Assembly (NCBI GenBank): GCA_028023455.1
Contig: JAQFVV010000022.1
Span: 9,693,100 to 9,757,099, forward strand
Direction: 5' to 3'
Source of the DNA: Epiperipatus broadwayi
Taxonomy: Eukaryota > Onychophora > Udeonychophora > Euonychophora > Peripatidae
DNA: 64,000 nt
Positions 45,650 through 58,569 of the stretch are shown piece after piece. Position 1 is the first letter of the stretch, and each line of letters begins with the position of its first letter. The notes beneath the pieces were generated by a model. That model did not search any database. It was given only the letters and a program-made list of their open reading frames with translations, and was not told the origin of the DNA. Made by a program: the position numbers and the translations under genes.

Positions 45650-47145
45650 TAGTTTTAAAAAATGTTCTAATCATATCATTGGGCGGATTTATTCATTTGT
45701 TGTCCACAATTATCTTCATGCAAGATGTAAAATTATATTATTAAATATAAAAATTTCCATGGATGTAAAAGTTGGGCGATTATAAATGATAGATAAAATA
45801 TTGACGCTTTTTAACTGTAATAAAATAATCAAATAGTTTATTTTAATTGTAATAATGATACTTTACCTGTGCGTTATTATTTACTGTTGGATATAAATTT
45901 GGAAAGGTATAAATAAAATTTGAATTTATAAAAACATCTAACAAATAAATTAAGCAATGAAAACGGTTTGTTATATAATTACGTGTGTTTTCTTATTTTT
46001 TCGACAACTACATGTTAACATCTTAAGGTCTGGAAACCGATTTTTTTTCAAGAGTAGAATTGCTGAGATGTTTAATATTTTTCAATATAAGCAAATTAAA
46101 AAGTTGCGTTTATGTTTTAATTGTTTTTTAATAAATTTTGATAATTAATTACAAATAAATCCTTGGGGGAAGATAAAATAATTCATCTCTCCTTTTTCCT
46201 CAAACCCCCCCCCCCCTTCTACCGCTATTCTCTCCACATTGTTTTTCCCCATTATTTAAAAAAATAAAAAAAATTTCATTATTGTAATACAAAAGATTTT
46301 TTTTTCCAATTTAAAATTTTAATTTTCTTTAAATGAGTTTATACTTTTTTTAAAAAAAAAAAAAAGAGGGAAATGCAGAACTATAGTTTTAAAAAAAAAT
46401 AATTACCTTTTACTTTTTTCTTTTTTTTAAAAAAAAAAAAAGATCTTTTAATATATATAAATTAAAATTTTAATGTATTTTTGAGATTTACTTTAAATAG
46501 AAATACTATATAATGTAATCTTTATTTGTCTATGGGAATATCAGCACATTTATATATATATTTCTATTTTTTATTCAAAGATGTCACTGTTGTCGGCGGA
46601 CATGTTTTTAAAATAAAATTTGCTATCATTTATTTCTCATCTTATTATATATTTTTAAAATAGTATGAATTAATTTTGTTGTATAATTTTTTGCTCTATT
46701 AGCTTTTACATTTAGATTTTTTTTCTCGCTAAAACATATTAAAGTATTCTTTTTTTTTTACTATGAAGCCTATCAATTAAATTTCAAATAACAAAATAAT
46801 TAATATAAGATAAAAACATTCCAAGAATTGGTCGTAGTTTATTATTGATACTTCTTCTTCAATCTCCTGGTTGGTAGACTGATTAAGTTAGTTAAACATT
46901 CTTTAAATAGCCATTGCTGGATAAAATCCTTTTTAACCCTACCTTTCCGGTAGAACAACAATGAAGGAAAAAACAATTTTCAACATTGCCTTAGAAGGAT
47001 TTGAAAGTTTTGCTTTACCTCAAATTGATAATAACTAGATACCTATTTACTGATCAATTTCGAATAGTAGTTGAGTTGGCTGCGGACCAATTATCATTAA
47101 AAAATGTTTTTTTATAGATGATTAGTATCTTAAAAAACAATCTTT
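45650..47145. other. AT-rich non-coding with homopolymers
   Basis: Includes a C-run at about 46206-46217 and several long A and T runs between 46340 and 46440. No gene was recognised. Confidence 0.4.
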
Positions 47146-47149
47146 TATT

Positions 47150-47225
47150 CATTTAGCTAGATTCAAACCCAGATCATAAGCATCACAGAGTCTTGCATTA
47201 TCACTGTGCAATGAAGTCCTTAACA
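47150..47225 (-). repeat. tRNA-like SINE fragment (minus strand)
   Basis: On the minus strand, AAGGACTTCATTGCACAGTG starts the head and ATCTGGGTTTGAATCTAGC is a strong B-box at about 47175-47157. No tail was recognised. It is an old tRNA-derived element. Confidence 0.5.
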
Positions 47226-47229
47226 AACT

Positions 47230-48255
47230 TTATTTTAAAAATAAATGTTCAAATTAAAAGAAAACTTAACTTTATATAAACTTATGTAGACTAATTATTG
47301 ACATATTATAATGTGTTACCCAAAAATGCTGTGATCGCATAAATTTTAATTATTTTAAGAAAGCAACTTTTAATGGCTTTATTTACATTCACATCAATTG
47401 GCGTAGGTGTTTATGGAAAAAGATTGCATACTACACATGCAGACATTACATAAAATGCTAGTATTGTGATACAATTATTAGTCTGCATAGCATTTATCAT
47501 AGAAATATGTCAATTCAACTTTTTCTTCTTTTACTAATGGAGCAGCAACAAAGCTAGTAAAGTCTATGTGACAAAATTTTGATGTCCATTTCACAACTCT
47601 GTAAAAAAAAATGTTGGATCTGAGATAAAAATTATCTTCAATTACTGTCTAATTACCAAGATCGTCAATGAATTGAAATGTTTAATGTTTTAAGACAGAT
47701 CATGTTCAAGGGAAGATAATTGCATTTAATATAAATGGGAACATTACCAAGGGAAAGATCAAGCATTACATGAGATTATAGCTAAAGATACTAAGCCACA
47801 GGTGCAACAAATTATATCCAAATTAATTTTAAATTTTAACATACCACTATATATCAAAAGTTTTTCATGAAATTCACAAAATGTTTAATGTCAAATAGTC
47901 ATTTTAAAGCTTATCAACTAATTGTGAAATAGAATAGTAAAAAAAAAACTGTTATGATTTGATCAGCCACATCATGTAATTCTTATGCTCCAATCATTAT
48001 ATTGCATAGATATGTGCATTTGCAAATTATATGAATATTAAAAGTCTGAAAAGTAAATTCTTAAATGCAAATGCTATTTTCAGATAACATTGGCATCTTC
48101 TATGATAACAATACTAAAATTTACATAATTTATGCAGTATTGTTTGAATATTATGTACGTTTAGTGAAAAGATAGACTTTTATATAAGTTCAACTTTAAT
48201 GTTGATTATATTTATGCTGAGCATGCTTTTGACATGGATATGTCATATTAAATAG
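47230..48255. other. AT-rich non-coding, nothing recognised
   Basis: No gene or element was recognised. Confidence 0.4.
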
Positions 48256-48259
48256 GCAA

Positions 48260-48375
48260 AATTCTCCATACCATAGTGCCACCCTGTGCCAACCAGAGTA
48301 ATCAATGCCTGTTTAATAACAGTTATGTGCTAGCATAAGAGATGGCGATCATGTGATATGTCATATTCCTAGCAA
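48260..48375 (-). repeat. Family R repeat fragment
   Basis: CATAGTGCCACCCTGTGCCA, ACCAGAGTAATCAATG and then TTTAATAACAGTTATGTGCT with GAGATGGCGATCATGTGATA match 63020-63210, except that the middle part with the hammerhead-like core is missing. It appears to be an internally deleted copy. Confidence 0.55.
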
Positions 48376-49399
48376 TCTAAGTTTATTTAGTGTTCATGGT
48401 AGGTTGTTACGAACATGACATACTCATGATAAAAGGATGTTCAGCACCAATATAATTAACATCAAAGTTGAAGTTATGATAATCCTGAAAAGAGAGAAAT
48501 AGTTTTGATTTACTAAAGATAATTTATGGAGTTAAATATTGGTTCAAAGAACATAAATAGTGATTCTGTATGTATCATATGGCTTCTTTGTCTACTTCCT
48601 ATGAAGCATTTTGAATAATGAATAAACAGATGATACTTTCCATCAACCTCTCTTTGCTATCATAAATTTTTTTTTCTAACAAATGGCTTAATATTTTTAA
48701 ACACTATTAAATGTTATATAATTGTATCTATATAGAATATGACCAGACTTTGATGTAAATGATAGCTCTACACTATATTAATAATAAAAAAAGTTTATTT
48801 TTTCCTATCATTTTATCCAACACTTATATATTTCAGTGAATATAATAACAATTCTATGTACTCATGGTATTGTAGCTACTATTATTCTGTTATTATTCAT
48901 ATGGTAATTGAATATGGAGGGTCTTCTTACTGAAGATGTTTTGGACAATGTTATGCCTTCATTGCTCTTTACTTCTGAATTTAAAACAAATAGACAACAA
49001 ACTTTCTTCTCAGTTATCTGATGACTTTTAATTGAATTATCAGTTTATTTTTCTTGAAGGCAGGAGGAATGTGTGTGAATGTATTGATTAGATATTTTCA
49101 ATGATAACACACAAAACTATATTATGTTTCATATATATTCTGGAAGAAAAAAAGTAGTTCCACATGTCACATGCATATCCACATTCTCACATAAACATAT
49201 GTATGTTTTTCATTTTGTTTTATCAGTTCGTAATAGAGTTAAGATGATGGATAGAAAAAAGGAAACATATGTTAAGTGTGTGGGAATGCAGCAGTTGAAA
49301 ATGTAATATATAATATTTAAATAAGTAACATATAATAATATATAATACTGACTGGACAGATACTGAAAAGCAAATGGTGAAGCTGTTCAGATCATTCTT

Positions 49400-50345
49400 G
49401 AAATCCTACATGAAAGTTTTGCTATTTTCAATCTGAATTTTAATTTATATATGTAAACTCACTGAAAGCAATCAACTCTTAGACAATACCATCAACACAT
49501 TACTCTGGTTGGCACAAGGTGGCACTACTGTATGGAGAGTTTTGCCTTGTTTTTAATACCATCAATAACAATCAACAATCTCAAGTTGTTGTCAAGGCAA
49601 CTCTTTTTAATAACAAAGATGGAAATCCATATTTACTTATGGGTTAATATGTTTATATAAACATTAAAGATTGCAACTTGACCATAAAGAGTGAAATTAT
49701 TGATACACAAGAAGTTAAAATAAATTTCATTAAACAGGTAAATATAACCTGCTGTGAATGCAGATTAATAAATAATCAATTGTAGCAGTCAGATTGCAGT
49801 TATAATTTTTAAACTGCACTCCAACAAAGTATTACTTAAATAATAAAGATTATACATATATTGACAGAATTTAATGACAGCCATTTTAACCATTTGTTTT
49901 ATTACACTTTGAAAAAAATTTGAAATATATATTTTAAAACTTCAAAATATAAACTTTTGTTTTATAAATGATACTTAAATGATTATTTGATGGTATTCAG
50001 CAGAAATAAAAAAGTAAATGTAAATTATTCTGTAATGAAATAAATCAAAAATTAGAAAACCTAAAATTCAAAATACATATAGGAAAAAGAGCGTTACGAC
50101 TACTTTATAGATATAGATATTCGTAAAAATATATTTAACAATAAAATAATTATTGAAATTAGCATATATAAAAGAAATACATTATGATGATATTTAAAAA
50201 ATTGGATATCAGATGCTGATAATATTTATAAAGAAAACATAACAGAAAAAAAGAATAAACAAAGCTGTAAATTTAAATTCTAACAATCGGTCATTAGAAA
50301 ATTAAATAAATAATCTTAAAAGAGAAACCACAATTAATACAAAAT
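49400..50345 (+). repeat. LINE-associated repeat, partner of 59590-60540 (inverted)
   Basis: Shared strings in opposite orientation include ACTGACTGGACAGATACTGA, GAAATCCTACATGAAAGTTT, TTGTCAAGGCAAC, GACCATAAAGAGTGAAATTA, TTAATGACAGCCATTTTAAC and AACAATCGGTCATTAGAAAA. The copies are about 9-10 kb apart and differ by scattered substitutions. At 49500-49560 a short family R piece is inserted. The 3' part (from about 50000) runs into RTE coding, so this is probably a LINE 5' region. Confidence 0.65.
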
Positions 50346-50640
50346 TGCTTTATCATTAAGGAAATGAACTAGGGATGGCACTATGAAGTATATGGAAGAA
50401 CTCCATAATGAATTATATAGTCAAAATGAACAAGAAAACAAAATAGTCTCAACATCATGTGACCTGATAAGAATTTTAACTGAAAAAGTGACAGCAGTTA
50501 GATCTAATAAGAAGGGGGAAAACTCCAGGAAATGATGGATTATTGATATCATAAAAGAAGTGGATGAAGAATTAGAATATTTGTTGGAAAAACTACGTAT
50601 CTTCTCCTTTACATTCTTTGCATTTCTCTTCATATATTCA
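50330..50640 (+). pseudogene. RTE LINE fossil, segment before the reverse transcriptase palm
   Basis: This stretch aligns with 37390-37523 plus 39131-39330, showing the uninterrupted order: GCTTTATCATTAAGGAAATG, ATGGAAGAACTCCATAATGA, ATGAACAAGAAAACAAA, TTAGATCTAATAAGAAGGGG and ATTATTGATATCATAAAAGA. The translation includes SNKKG and a WIIDIIKEVD-like run. It is truncated at about 50640 and followed by the TATATTAAAATTTTCTTATC segment also found at 39350. Confidence 0.65.
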
Positions 50641-51944
50641 TATATATTAAAATTTTCTTATCATTTCATATATACTTTAATGCAATCTTTATATATATTA
50701 TAACCTACACTCCCAACACTGCTCATATACATTACATGATCGAAATGCCCAGGCGTCAGTTCTATTAATGAATAGAACAATATAACAAGATATATAATAC
50801 CAAAACTATTATTAAGACTCTATATTTAAGTTTAGGTTCAGCTCAGCTCAGTGGGAGGCTATAGGCAGTTCATAAGATATATGATGATAAATAAATGAAA
50901 GAAGAAATATTACAAAACACTAAATATAATGTAAATCCTTTTTATTAATTAATTGTATGATAAAGAATCATGTTTATCGGTACAGTCTATTAAAATATAC
51001 TTTAAACTTAATTTCTTCCTTCATCCAAATATAACATATATCAGCTTGCTATAATTATAATACTAAACAATTCTATGACTTGGCATATCACAATCTAAAC
51101 ATCTACTTTAATGCCAATCAAGAAATAAACAATAAGATCTCAGGGAATTTAACAAACACAGTTGAATTAAGTAAACTACATTGGCCCATAAGTTATAATT
51201 CTAAAGTATGATAAAAATGTAATGAAACAAATTGACTAAAATATTCTACCATGTTTCAATGATAAGATAATGACAGAAATAGGGTATTTTAATTTCATAT
51301 CATCATCTAACAAATATACTAACTTGGCAACCTTTCTAATACGTTTATCCAGTGGCAAATGTTCCTTATAATGTTTGGATTAAGAAAACAATATTGTCAG
51401 ACACCAGCAGATTTAATATTATAACTCTAAAATAATATATCTATTTTATAAGAGATTTATGAAATGTGGAGATGTGGAAATGAAAAACACAAATGTATAC
51501 AATAATAACTCCAGACACAGTTTAAGATTTTAAACAAATAAAATAAATCATTTATTACAATAAAATAAATTTGGTTTAACATGATATTTACAATTGGGCT
51601 ACTTGTCCTACAGATTTTTAAATTATCAAATAAACTTTAAGCATCAGTTTGGGATTATCCCTATTATCAAAGCAAATTAATACCAAAACTTAAATATTCT
51701 GACTTAGAACACATGCTTTACATGTTTCATCTACATGACACTAAATAAACATGTTATATTATTAATGCAAAAAAAAATATTTTGAGAGGATATTACCATT
51801 GATTAATAAAATAAATCAAATTAATTATATTTGGCTCTCAACCAAGCAACTTTCTCTAATTGGCTAAATAATCACTTTCAATTACGAATACCTTTCATGC
51901 ATAGCAACAAAATCATGTTCATTCTGATGATGTGATGACTTATA

Positions 51945-52090
51945 ACCTTTATTTAAATAAATACACTGTAGTATAAAATATTTATTTCCCGTTTTAATCT
52001 CAATAACTTTATACTTCTATTTAAATGAATGTAATGTATTTCAAAACATTTATTTTTCATTTTAATTTCAATAACTCTATACTTTACATA
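51945..52090. repeat. Two-copy ~70-bp tandem repeat
   Basis: Both copies contain ATTTAAAT, TATTTCAAAACATTTATTT (or TATAAAATATTTATTT), TTTTAATCTCAATAACTTTA (or TTTTAATTTCAATAACTCTA) and TACTT. They are moderately diverged. Confidence 0.65.
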
Positions 52091-52370
52091 TGCGGTATTA
52101 TTTATATTATGCGTGTGTGTGCGTGTGTCAAGCAACAATGATAGGAAATAATCTTTCTACAAATTCTCCATTCATTAAGAAAATATCATACAATTACTTT
52201 ATTTCGGACAATGTCGTAATTCATCAATAAAATATGACACTAATATTATATCAAGAATTAATTTAACAATTTATCTGGCCACATACTAATTAACACAGAG
52301 CTATATTTTTATGATTATACAGACTACACGTTATAAGGGAAATCGACATGAGGAGCAGATAAACTCTTAC

Positions 52371-52605
52371 TGAACACTTCTACAATAATTCATCTGATTC
52401 TAAATACACTATTGTTGGGGAACCTTTTCCTCATCACCAAAAATATAAGAAAAACATCACATAACTTCCTAAACATCATTTAATCATGCTTCAACAATAA
52501 TTCATGTACTTCTAAATACACTACAGGTGGGGAACCTTTTTCCTCATCACCAGGGCTCTAAGAAAACATCACTTAACTTCGAAAAATATCATTTAATCAT
52601 ACTCA
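52371..52605. repeat. Two-copy ~118-bp tandem repeat
   Basis: Units at about 52378-52495 and 52490-52605 share CAATAATTCAT, ACTTCTAAATACACTA (or GATTCTAAATACACTA), GGTGGGGAACCTTTT (or GTTGGGGAACCTTTT), CCTCATCACCA and AACATCACTTAACTTC. Divergence is about 10-15 percent by eye. Confidence 0.7.
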
Positions 52606-55600
52606 TATAATATAAACTAGCCTATACTCATGGAAAACATATACTAAATAAGCAAAATCTTTTATCCCTACAGGCATTATAATGCAATCAGATTTCTTTC
52701 CATTCTCAAAGCTCTTCTAAATATCGAACATTATAAATACACGCTGGCAGATAAATACATACAGATAACATACTAATCCGTTCACAGCATCCAAAATTTA
52801 TACATAAAAATATTCACAAACTGAACTTTATCAAACAAATGTCATAATTGTGCAAAACAGACACACACCTGCGAATAAAAGTATATATCAAATTAACTCA
52901 ACATGGTAATTAAATATTGCATCAAGGTATAACTTTTAATTCAGAATAAACATTAGGTTACTTTTTAAAATTTAATGGTTATAATTATTGTGAACGAACT
53001 TTCTTTCATATCTATCAAACTATTTCTATTATACGTTCGTTGATTGAAAAAAGAACAAAATTCTCACTTTGAGATAATAAAGTATACAAAATAAATATAA
53101 ACCTCTCTAATAATATATAATAAAAAAAATATTTCTTTCTTTTACCTTCATAAAACAACAATAAGACCTATTTGTACACAATCAATTTTTACCAGCATAT
53201 TCTTCATTTGGATACGCTTCAGAGACGGTCTTGAAGATCAAAATAACCCAAATTATCAATAAAACATAATAATAAGTAAGCCTATTATCAATAATATACA
53301 TTAATAATGACAAGCAATAGAAAAAATAAAGAAACAAAAGTTATTTGTTTTGTGACTTAAAATGAAAGTTCACTTGCAAAGCTCTGCTCCGGGCTTATGA
53401 AACAATATGGGACACATTCCAAACTAAATTTAAATGAAATAACTTCTGCAGGATAACTTAAAAAATATAATCGTACTTAAATCTAACCCAGCACCTCTAA
53501 TGTTCATAGCATATCTATTTGAGGTACCAAATCACACACACAAGCAATTAATTTCTCCTTTATTATACTGAAAATATGACATTTTCCATTGTAGTGCTAA
53601 ATTAAATATGCAAATATTCTTAGTAGTTTTCTTGAATAGCATTTAACACTTTATAGTCTATTATATGCATGGTTTATTCTTAAATGTTGTCAATTAAGAT
53701 ACCATGATTCTTTAGTAATTCCACAATTAATAATACTTTGTTTTATATTCCATCTTTATCGAAGAGAACAAAAATTACCCGCATTTCTATTCTTCCATTC
53801 GATCTCAGCAAATACTTAATTTGAAGGAACTGATGTTTTATTTCCTTCATTTAAAATACGTATTATTTCCAGAAATACCAGATAAATAAATACTGTTATT
53901 CCTTTATGGTGAATTTGAACATGGCATGATTTATCAAAATATGCGTATTCTTAATTCTGTGTTTAATCCTCACAAAAACACAACACGGAAAATAGTGAAG
54001 AATTAAAATATATTCTGTAAAATAGTTCTGCATGCGTTTCCCAGATATATTAAAATACACACGGTTAGTGATACAGTAATAATATTCATGCAATTTATAC
54101 TTATTTAAAATGACAATTAAATGAAGTAGTGTAGACTGGACGTTATCAACATACATTTTTAAAAGAGCAATAATTATGAAGAGGTTAATTCAAAACGTTT
54201 AAATTGAGGAGAGCAAAGTAAACTGTGTACCTTTTGAAAATTTAGAATTCCATTTTAGTTAACTCTTCCCATAATAAATTTCTTAAGATCCTTTCGATGT
54301 TTTACTCCAAAGTCCTTTTTAAAATCAATTTGACTTCAGCAACTGTTTTTTTTTAATTTTCATAATAATGAGCCACTGTTTCTGGCTACAATAATATGCA
54401 AATTTTTCACTGGAGATCTTTGTTAAATAGCTCTCTTTAGTAAAAAGATCATTTCCCTTCACAAGGTTACTCCCACACTTCTTTTCTATCTAAGCTAATT
54501 ACATATTCAAAAAAAAAAACTTTTCTAAAGAAAAAACATTTTGATTTTTAGAATTAAATCAAGACAAAAAATAATAATAAAATAAATAGCTTTTATAAAC
54601 TTGAAAGAAAAATGAATATAACTATTAAACAAAAATGATTAATAATTTATTTAATGTGTAAAATAATCCATTGATTCAACTATCTATTAATCATTGGAAA
54701 GAAATATATATTTGTTAAATTATTTAAGATAATTACTGTAATTTAAATGTTTTTATTGTGTATGTACTATTGCTTAATGTTGTTAAAAGATGAAAATGAA
54801 ATGAAAACGATGCAGAGTCATACATGCATGCATATACACTATACTATAATATTAAAGTATCTTAACTAAATATAATTGAAATGGCTATTAATTGTTGACA
54901 AAAGGATAAGTATTAAAGAATAAGGATTTTGAAACCATTCAACCAAATATTACAATAACAAAATAACTTTGCATTTTCCTGCCCAAATATACCAATTCCT
55001 ATAATAACAACCCCTCTCTCTGGCATTAAATACTTCACTAACCACAATAATAATGAATACTTATAAAGTGTTCAATCAACTGCATAAGCAACCCATATCT
55101 AAGCTTCAAACAATCTCCAGCAAAAAATTTAAAATTCTAAGGCTATTTCATTTTTTTTAATATAACTATTTGATGCAGATACAAAGCATCTCAATTCTTT
55201 GTGCCCATTCAGATGGTCACAATATATATTCTTTATTTTGCTTACAGTTTGAATGACATCTACTGAAATTATGAAGTTACTTAATACATTCTCCTAGTGC
55301 TTTTTATCATTCTCCTAAAGTGTGTTTAGAGTTTAACAAAAACTTTAATCAATAATGACTTCCCATCGGATATACTTTTTGTAAATGCAAACTATTTTAA
55401 TCAACTCTTTTTCATTTTCTTCATTATATACTTACCATATTCCTTTTATTTTACTTTTTAATTCATTTGTAGCAATCATCATTTTATAGCCAAAAATCAT
55501 GTGGTTGAAACTTGTCAGAAGAATAGAAAACAACTAGACATTTCTAAAAAAAATATTACTTGGCAAATAAATTATGGTGGAAAGACAAAAAAAATGGCAA

Positions 55601-55819
55601 AACTAAAATACAGACACATCTATTAAGAATCTCTAAAAGTTGTACTATTAGTCCTATTAAATAAAAAAAATGGTCTTAGATACATTACACAGAACAACTC
55701 CACACTAAGATTATTTAAAATTCAAATATTTTTTCTGACATTCTTATTTTAAATAATAATATTTTAAAAGAATAATATATTGTTTAAAAAATGATTTAGA
55801 ATTGGCTATTCTAAAAGGC

Positions 55820-56430
55820 TGAGTTGGTTGGAGTTGAGAAATAGGTAGGAGATAGAGAGATTAATGACCAGTGTCATCTTACTGGAGGCAAGGAGCTGAT
55901 CATGTTTCTTGATGTTTTTGAGCATTTGATAAAACAACGGTATGGCTTGTGGGGTTGGTAATTCCATGAATGTTTTTCATTTTACAATCCATATGGTATG
56001 AAGGGCAAAGGTGGAAAGTCTTATTAATGGAAATGTTCCATTATGAATGGCATTTTCAAGTGAGAGAATTATGTCAGTTCTTATGTTGGAGTTGATGATG
56101 ATCATATCTTTTAGCATTTTAAGTCCTGGGCATCGGTATATAATATGCTCTATGATTTCATCTTCATGGGAGCACAGATACCACATATTGGGTAAATGCT
56201 AGAAAGACCTTCGGTGATGAAGAAACCAATTCATGGGAAGTGCATTAAGATTAATTTTAAAATAATGAAGTCAAGGAATTTGGGTTCCAGACTCCATCTT
56301 TTGAAGTATGTAATTAGTCTTTGGTTGGTTACGTTTAGACCATTTTTAATAGGCTGTTGATTAGAGTTGATTAGGCTGTATGCTTTCCATAGGGTGATTT
56401 TTCGATCAAGGTTAGTGGGCATGATCGGGT
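55820..56430 (-). pseudogene. L1/Tx1-like LINE, C-terminal end with zinc-finger-like motif
   Basis: On the minus strand, PTNLDRKITLWKAYSLI (near 56420) fits the Tx1-type 'P-S-ERKLTLWKA' block. It is followed by FLDFIILKLILMHFP and then MWYLCSHEDEIIEHIIYRCP (56186-56127), a 'C---ET-EHL---CP' Cys-His motif found near the end of many LINE ORF2 proteins. It ends at TFALHTIWIVK near 55980. One or two stops break it. It differs from the LINE at 25.8-31 kb and lacks a clear poly-A tail. Confidence 0.6.
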
Positions 56431-56860
56431 TATATAGTTTTAAGTGTTCTACTAATGATGATTCCCATAACTTGGTAAAAGGCAGTGGACGATCAGTCGA
56501 TACAATTTTTTCAATAATGTTACAATATATTATATATAAACTTTCTTTTGACCATTAAAATATACATTTCTCAATAATATGAATTTTTGATTCTCCATTG
56601 CTTAGCAATTTATTGCTGGAATGGATAAATTTATGGTAAGCAACCATAATGTTAAAAATTTGCTCTTTGATATTAAGTCTATCGTCATTATGATATCTGT
56701 AAGATGTATGATCTTATATTTATGTAGACTTTTGGTAGTCCTCAAAGCAGCTGTCTAAGGAAGTTATTTTTGAAATAAATGAATATTGCAGAATGATTTG
56801 TCAATTTTTCTCAGCTAATAAATGTAGTCTCTTTTCACATTTATTTACAAATATATATAT

Positions 56861-57000
56861 AATAAATAGGCAAAATAAGAGTCATAGATCACATGACCCT
56901 ATCTCTTAACCTTGTAAGTTATAAACAATGAGGATTGCCAATTCCTCAACAAGCTTTGTGATAAATTCTTAGCCAGAGCCAGCACTTAAAATATATCTGT
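56861..57000 (+). repeat. Repeat, inverted partner of 63875-64000
   Basis: AATAAGAGTCATAGATCACA, ACAATGAGGATTGCCAATTC and CTCAACAAGCTTTGTGATAA reappear in reverse complement at 63885-63995. The copy leads directly into the family F segment at 57005, so it may be the outer part of that element. Confidence 0.65.
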
Positions 57001-57004
57001 CGGG

Positions 57005-57215
57005 AAACCCCCCCCCCCAATCCCTGACCATGGTTTCATGCTTTGCACTCCTCAGAGAAGTGCCAGGGTAGGTTCAGACACTAGATCTAAAAATACCAAC
57101 CCAAAGCCAAGCACTTATCTAAAAGTTATCTATTGAGTGGAAAATCTGAAATTTTCAGACATTTACATGTCTTCAAACCCAGCTATCCAACTCAAATAGC
57201 TATATGGGGCTGATA
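57005..57215 (-). repeat. Family F repeat, half copy
   Basis: The order from 57020 is: hammerhead-like motif (minus strand), ACACTAGATC, AGCCAAGCACTTATCTAA, GTTATCTATTGAGTGGAAAA, TCTGAAATTTTCAGACAT, CCAACTCAAATAGC. It matches 41170-41345 at about 75-80 percent by eye. Only one arm is present. A C-run of about eleven lies at the outer side (57008-57018). Confidence 0.65.
57012..57072 (-). ncRNA. Hammerhead ribozyme-like motif (family F, diverged)
   Basis: On the minus strand: CUUCU, CUGAGGA (57055-57049; the consensus CUGANGA is kept), helix II GUGC-AAA-GCAU, GAAA (57037-57034), helix III CC-AU-GG, GUC (57028-57026), AGGGA. Helix II differs in sequence from the 41-kb copies but still pairs (one G-U), and helix III is longer. 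The outer helix I is eroded by the adjoining C-run, so activity is doubtful while the core is complete. Confidence 0.6.
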
Positions 57216-57310
57216 GATCTTCAGCCATACCATATATTAGTAGTCTTAGCAATATAACATTGCATAAGACATAAGGCAGAGATTATAAATAGTCAAAATA
57301 TATATTACAT

Positions 57311-57616
57311 TTTATTTAATAACAGAAATTATTCTACATGAATAAAGCATGGTAAATAGAGCACAAATACATTAATTATAAACAACAATTAGCCAAGTGC
57401 TTTTCGTACTGTATACCAGAATCATGGCAACATATTGGAACTTGACATACTGGAACTTCAGTATGTCGCCATGATTCTGGTATACAGTACCGAAAGTGCT
57501 TGGCTAATTGTCATTTATAATTAATGTTTTTGTGCTCTGTTTATCATGCTTTATTTGCGTAGAATAATTTTCATTATCTGACAGAGTTTTTATATTATTT
57601 ATTTAATAACAGAAAT
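57311..57616. repeat. Long palindrome between 19-bp direct repeats
   Basis: TTTATTTAATAACAGAAAT occurs at 57311-57329 and again at 57598-57616. Between them, about 57331-57450 is inverted at 57455-57569: TTCTACATGAATAAAGCATG, GCTTTTCGTACTGTATACCA and CCAGAATCATGGC all recur in reverse. A second small hairpin lies at the centre (GACATACTGGAACTTCAGTA). Direct repeats around a foldback suggest an insertion or a template-switch event. Confidence 0.75.
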
Positions 57617-58319
57617 ATAAAATTTATTTCCATAATGTGGTTTTCAATATGGAGTTCCTACTATAAATAGTCTCTTCTATTATTTTCATTGCATTTTCTT
57701 TTTTATTTTATTTTACTATCTTCAGACTCTAGGGTTACATAAAGAGCCTCTCATATAATCATCTCTCTGCACTAACTGTGACAATAAAATTGTGTTTTTG
57801 TGCAATTGCATTTCTATCTTTTAATTGTAAGCACAGTAATAATAACTCTAAACTTTTTATTTCTTTATTATATGATTATTGCAAAATTTTCAAACATTAT
57901 CAGTATATTTCCAGTTTTTTTCCAATAGTTGGAATGGCTAATACTTATTTCTGAGTGGCTGCTATGATGATTTGTATCCATTTTGTGTGGATAAAATTAC
58001 TAAATGAAGGATTTTGATCATTATTAAGGTTGCATATGATTTGTAATGTTGAATATAACTTTATGATAATTTTAAAGTATTAACAAATATTTTGAAATTC
58101 AATAATTTATTTTTTTAGGGTAATAAAAATACACTTAGCTATAAAAAGAGTTTGCTATTAACTAGAAGAAAATCCTTTGATTTGACTTTGAATATATACA
58201 TTTTTCAGGTGGAAATGATTATTGTATCAATAAAATTAATCATAGAATTAAACTTAGATTCAGTACTTTAGCAGAAACAATTTAAGATTATAACACAATA
58301 CACCTATAGGCTTAAAAAA

Positions 58320-58565
58320 ATTATATTAATAAATATATTTAACCAATGTATATGTATGAATCTGAGACAAAAATATTCAATAAAGCTGTTCAGAGACTTC
58401 ATACTAAAGGTCAAAATATGAGATAAATGTTGGGAATAGGGAAGAAATAAAGCAAAATACATGGATGAGAAAGCATAAGAGGCTAAACTGGAGTTGGGCT
58501 TTCTAAAAGAAAGAAAGATAGATAACAACTGATATCTTAAAGTGACCTGATGTTAAAGTGAATTC
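58320..58565 (+). pseudogene. RTE-type LINE, short fragment of reverse transcriptase tail
   Basis: With frameshifts the plus strand gives YMYESETK ('YG-ETW'), FNKAVQRLHTK, MLGIG and LNWSWAF-like sequence, parallel to 43090-43290. It is badly decayed and ends near GTGAATTCCAAGAGGG, which corresponds to WIPRD in the better copy. Confidence 0.55.
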
Positions 58566-58569
58566 CAAG

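Larger units (their letters stand above)
50700..55810. other. Long AT-rich non-coding stretch with local tandem repeats
   Basis: Apart from the two tandem duplications listed separately, no gene or known element was recognised. A slightly GC-richer point lies near 53378-53400 (AAAGCTCTGCTCCGGGCTTA). Composition on the plus strand is biased to A and C compared with flanking DNA, which might mark an unrecognised element or a replication or transcription strand bias. Confidence 0.35.

Noticed and set aside
45957-46148. 63-codon plus-strand frame with a signal-peptide-like start
   Set aside because: It sits in uniformly AT-rich DNA with no splice, promoter or homology evidence; the hydrophobic start is expected by chance.
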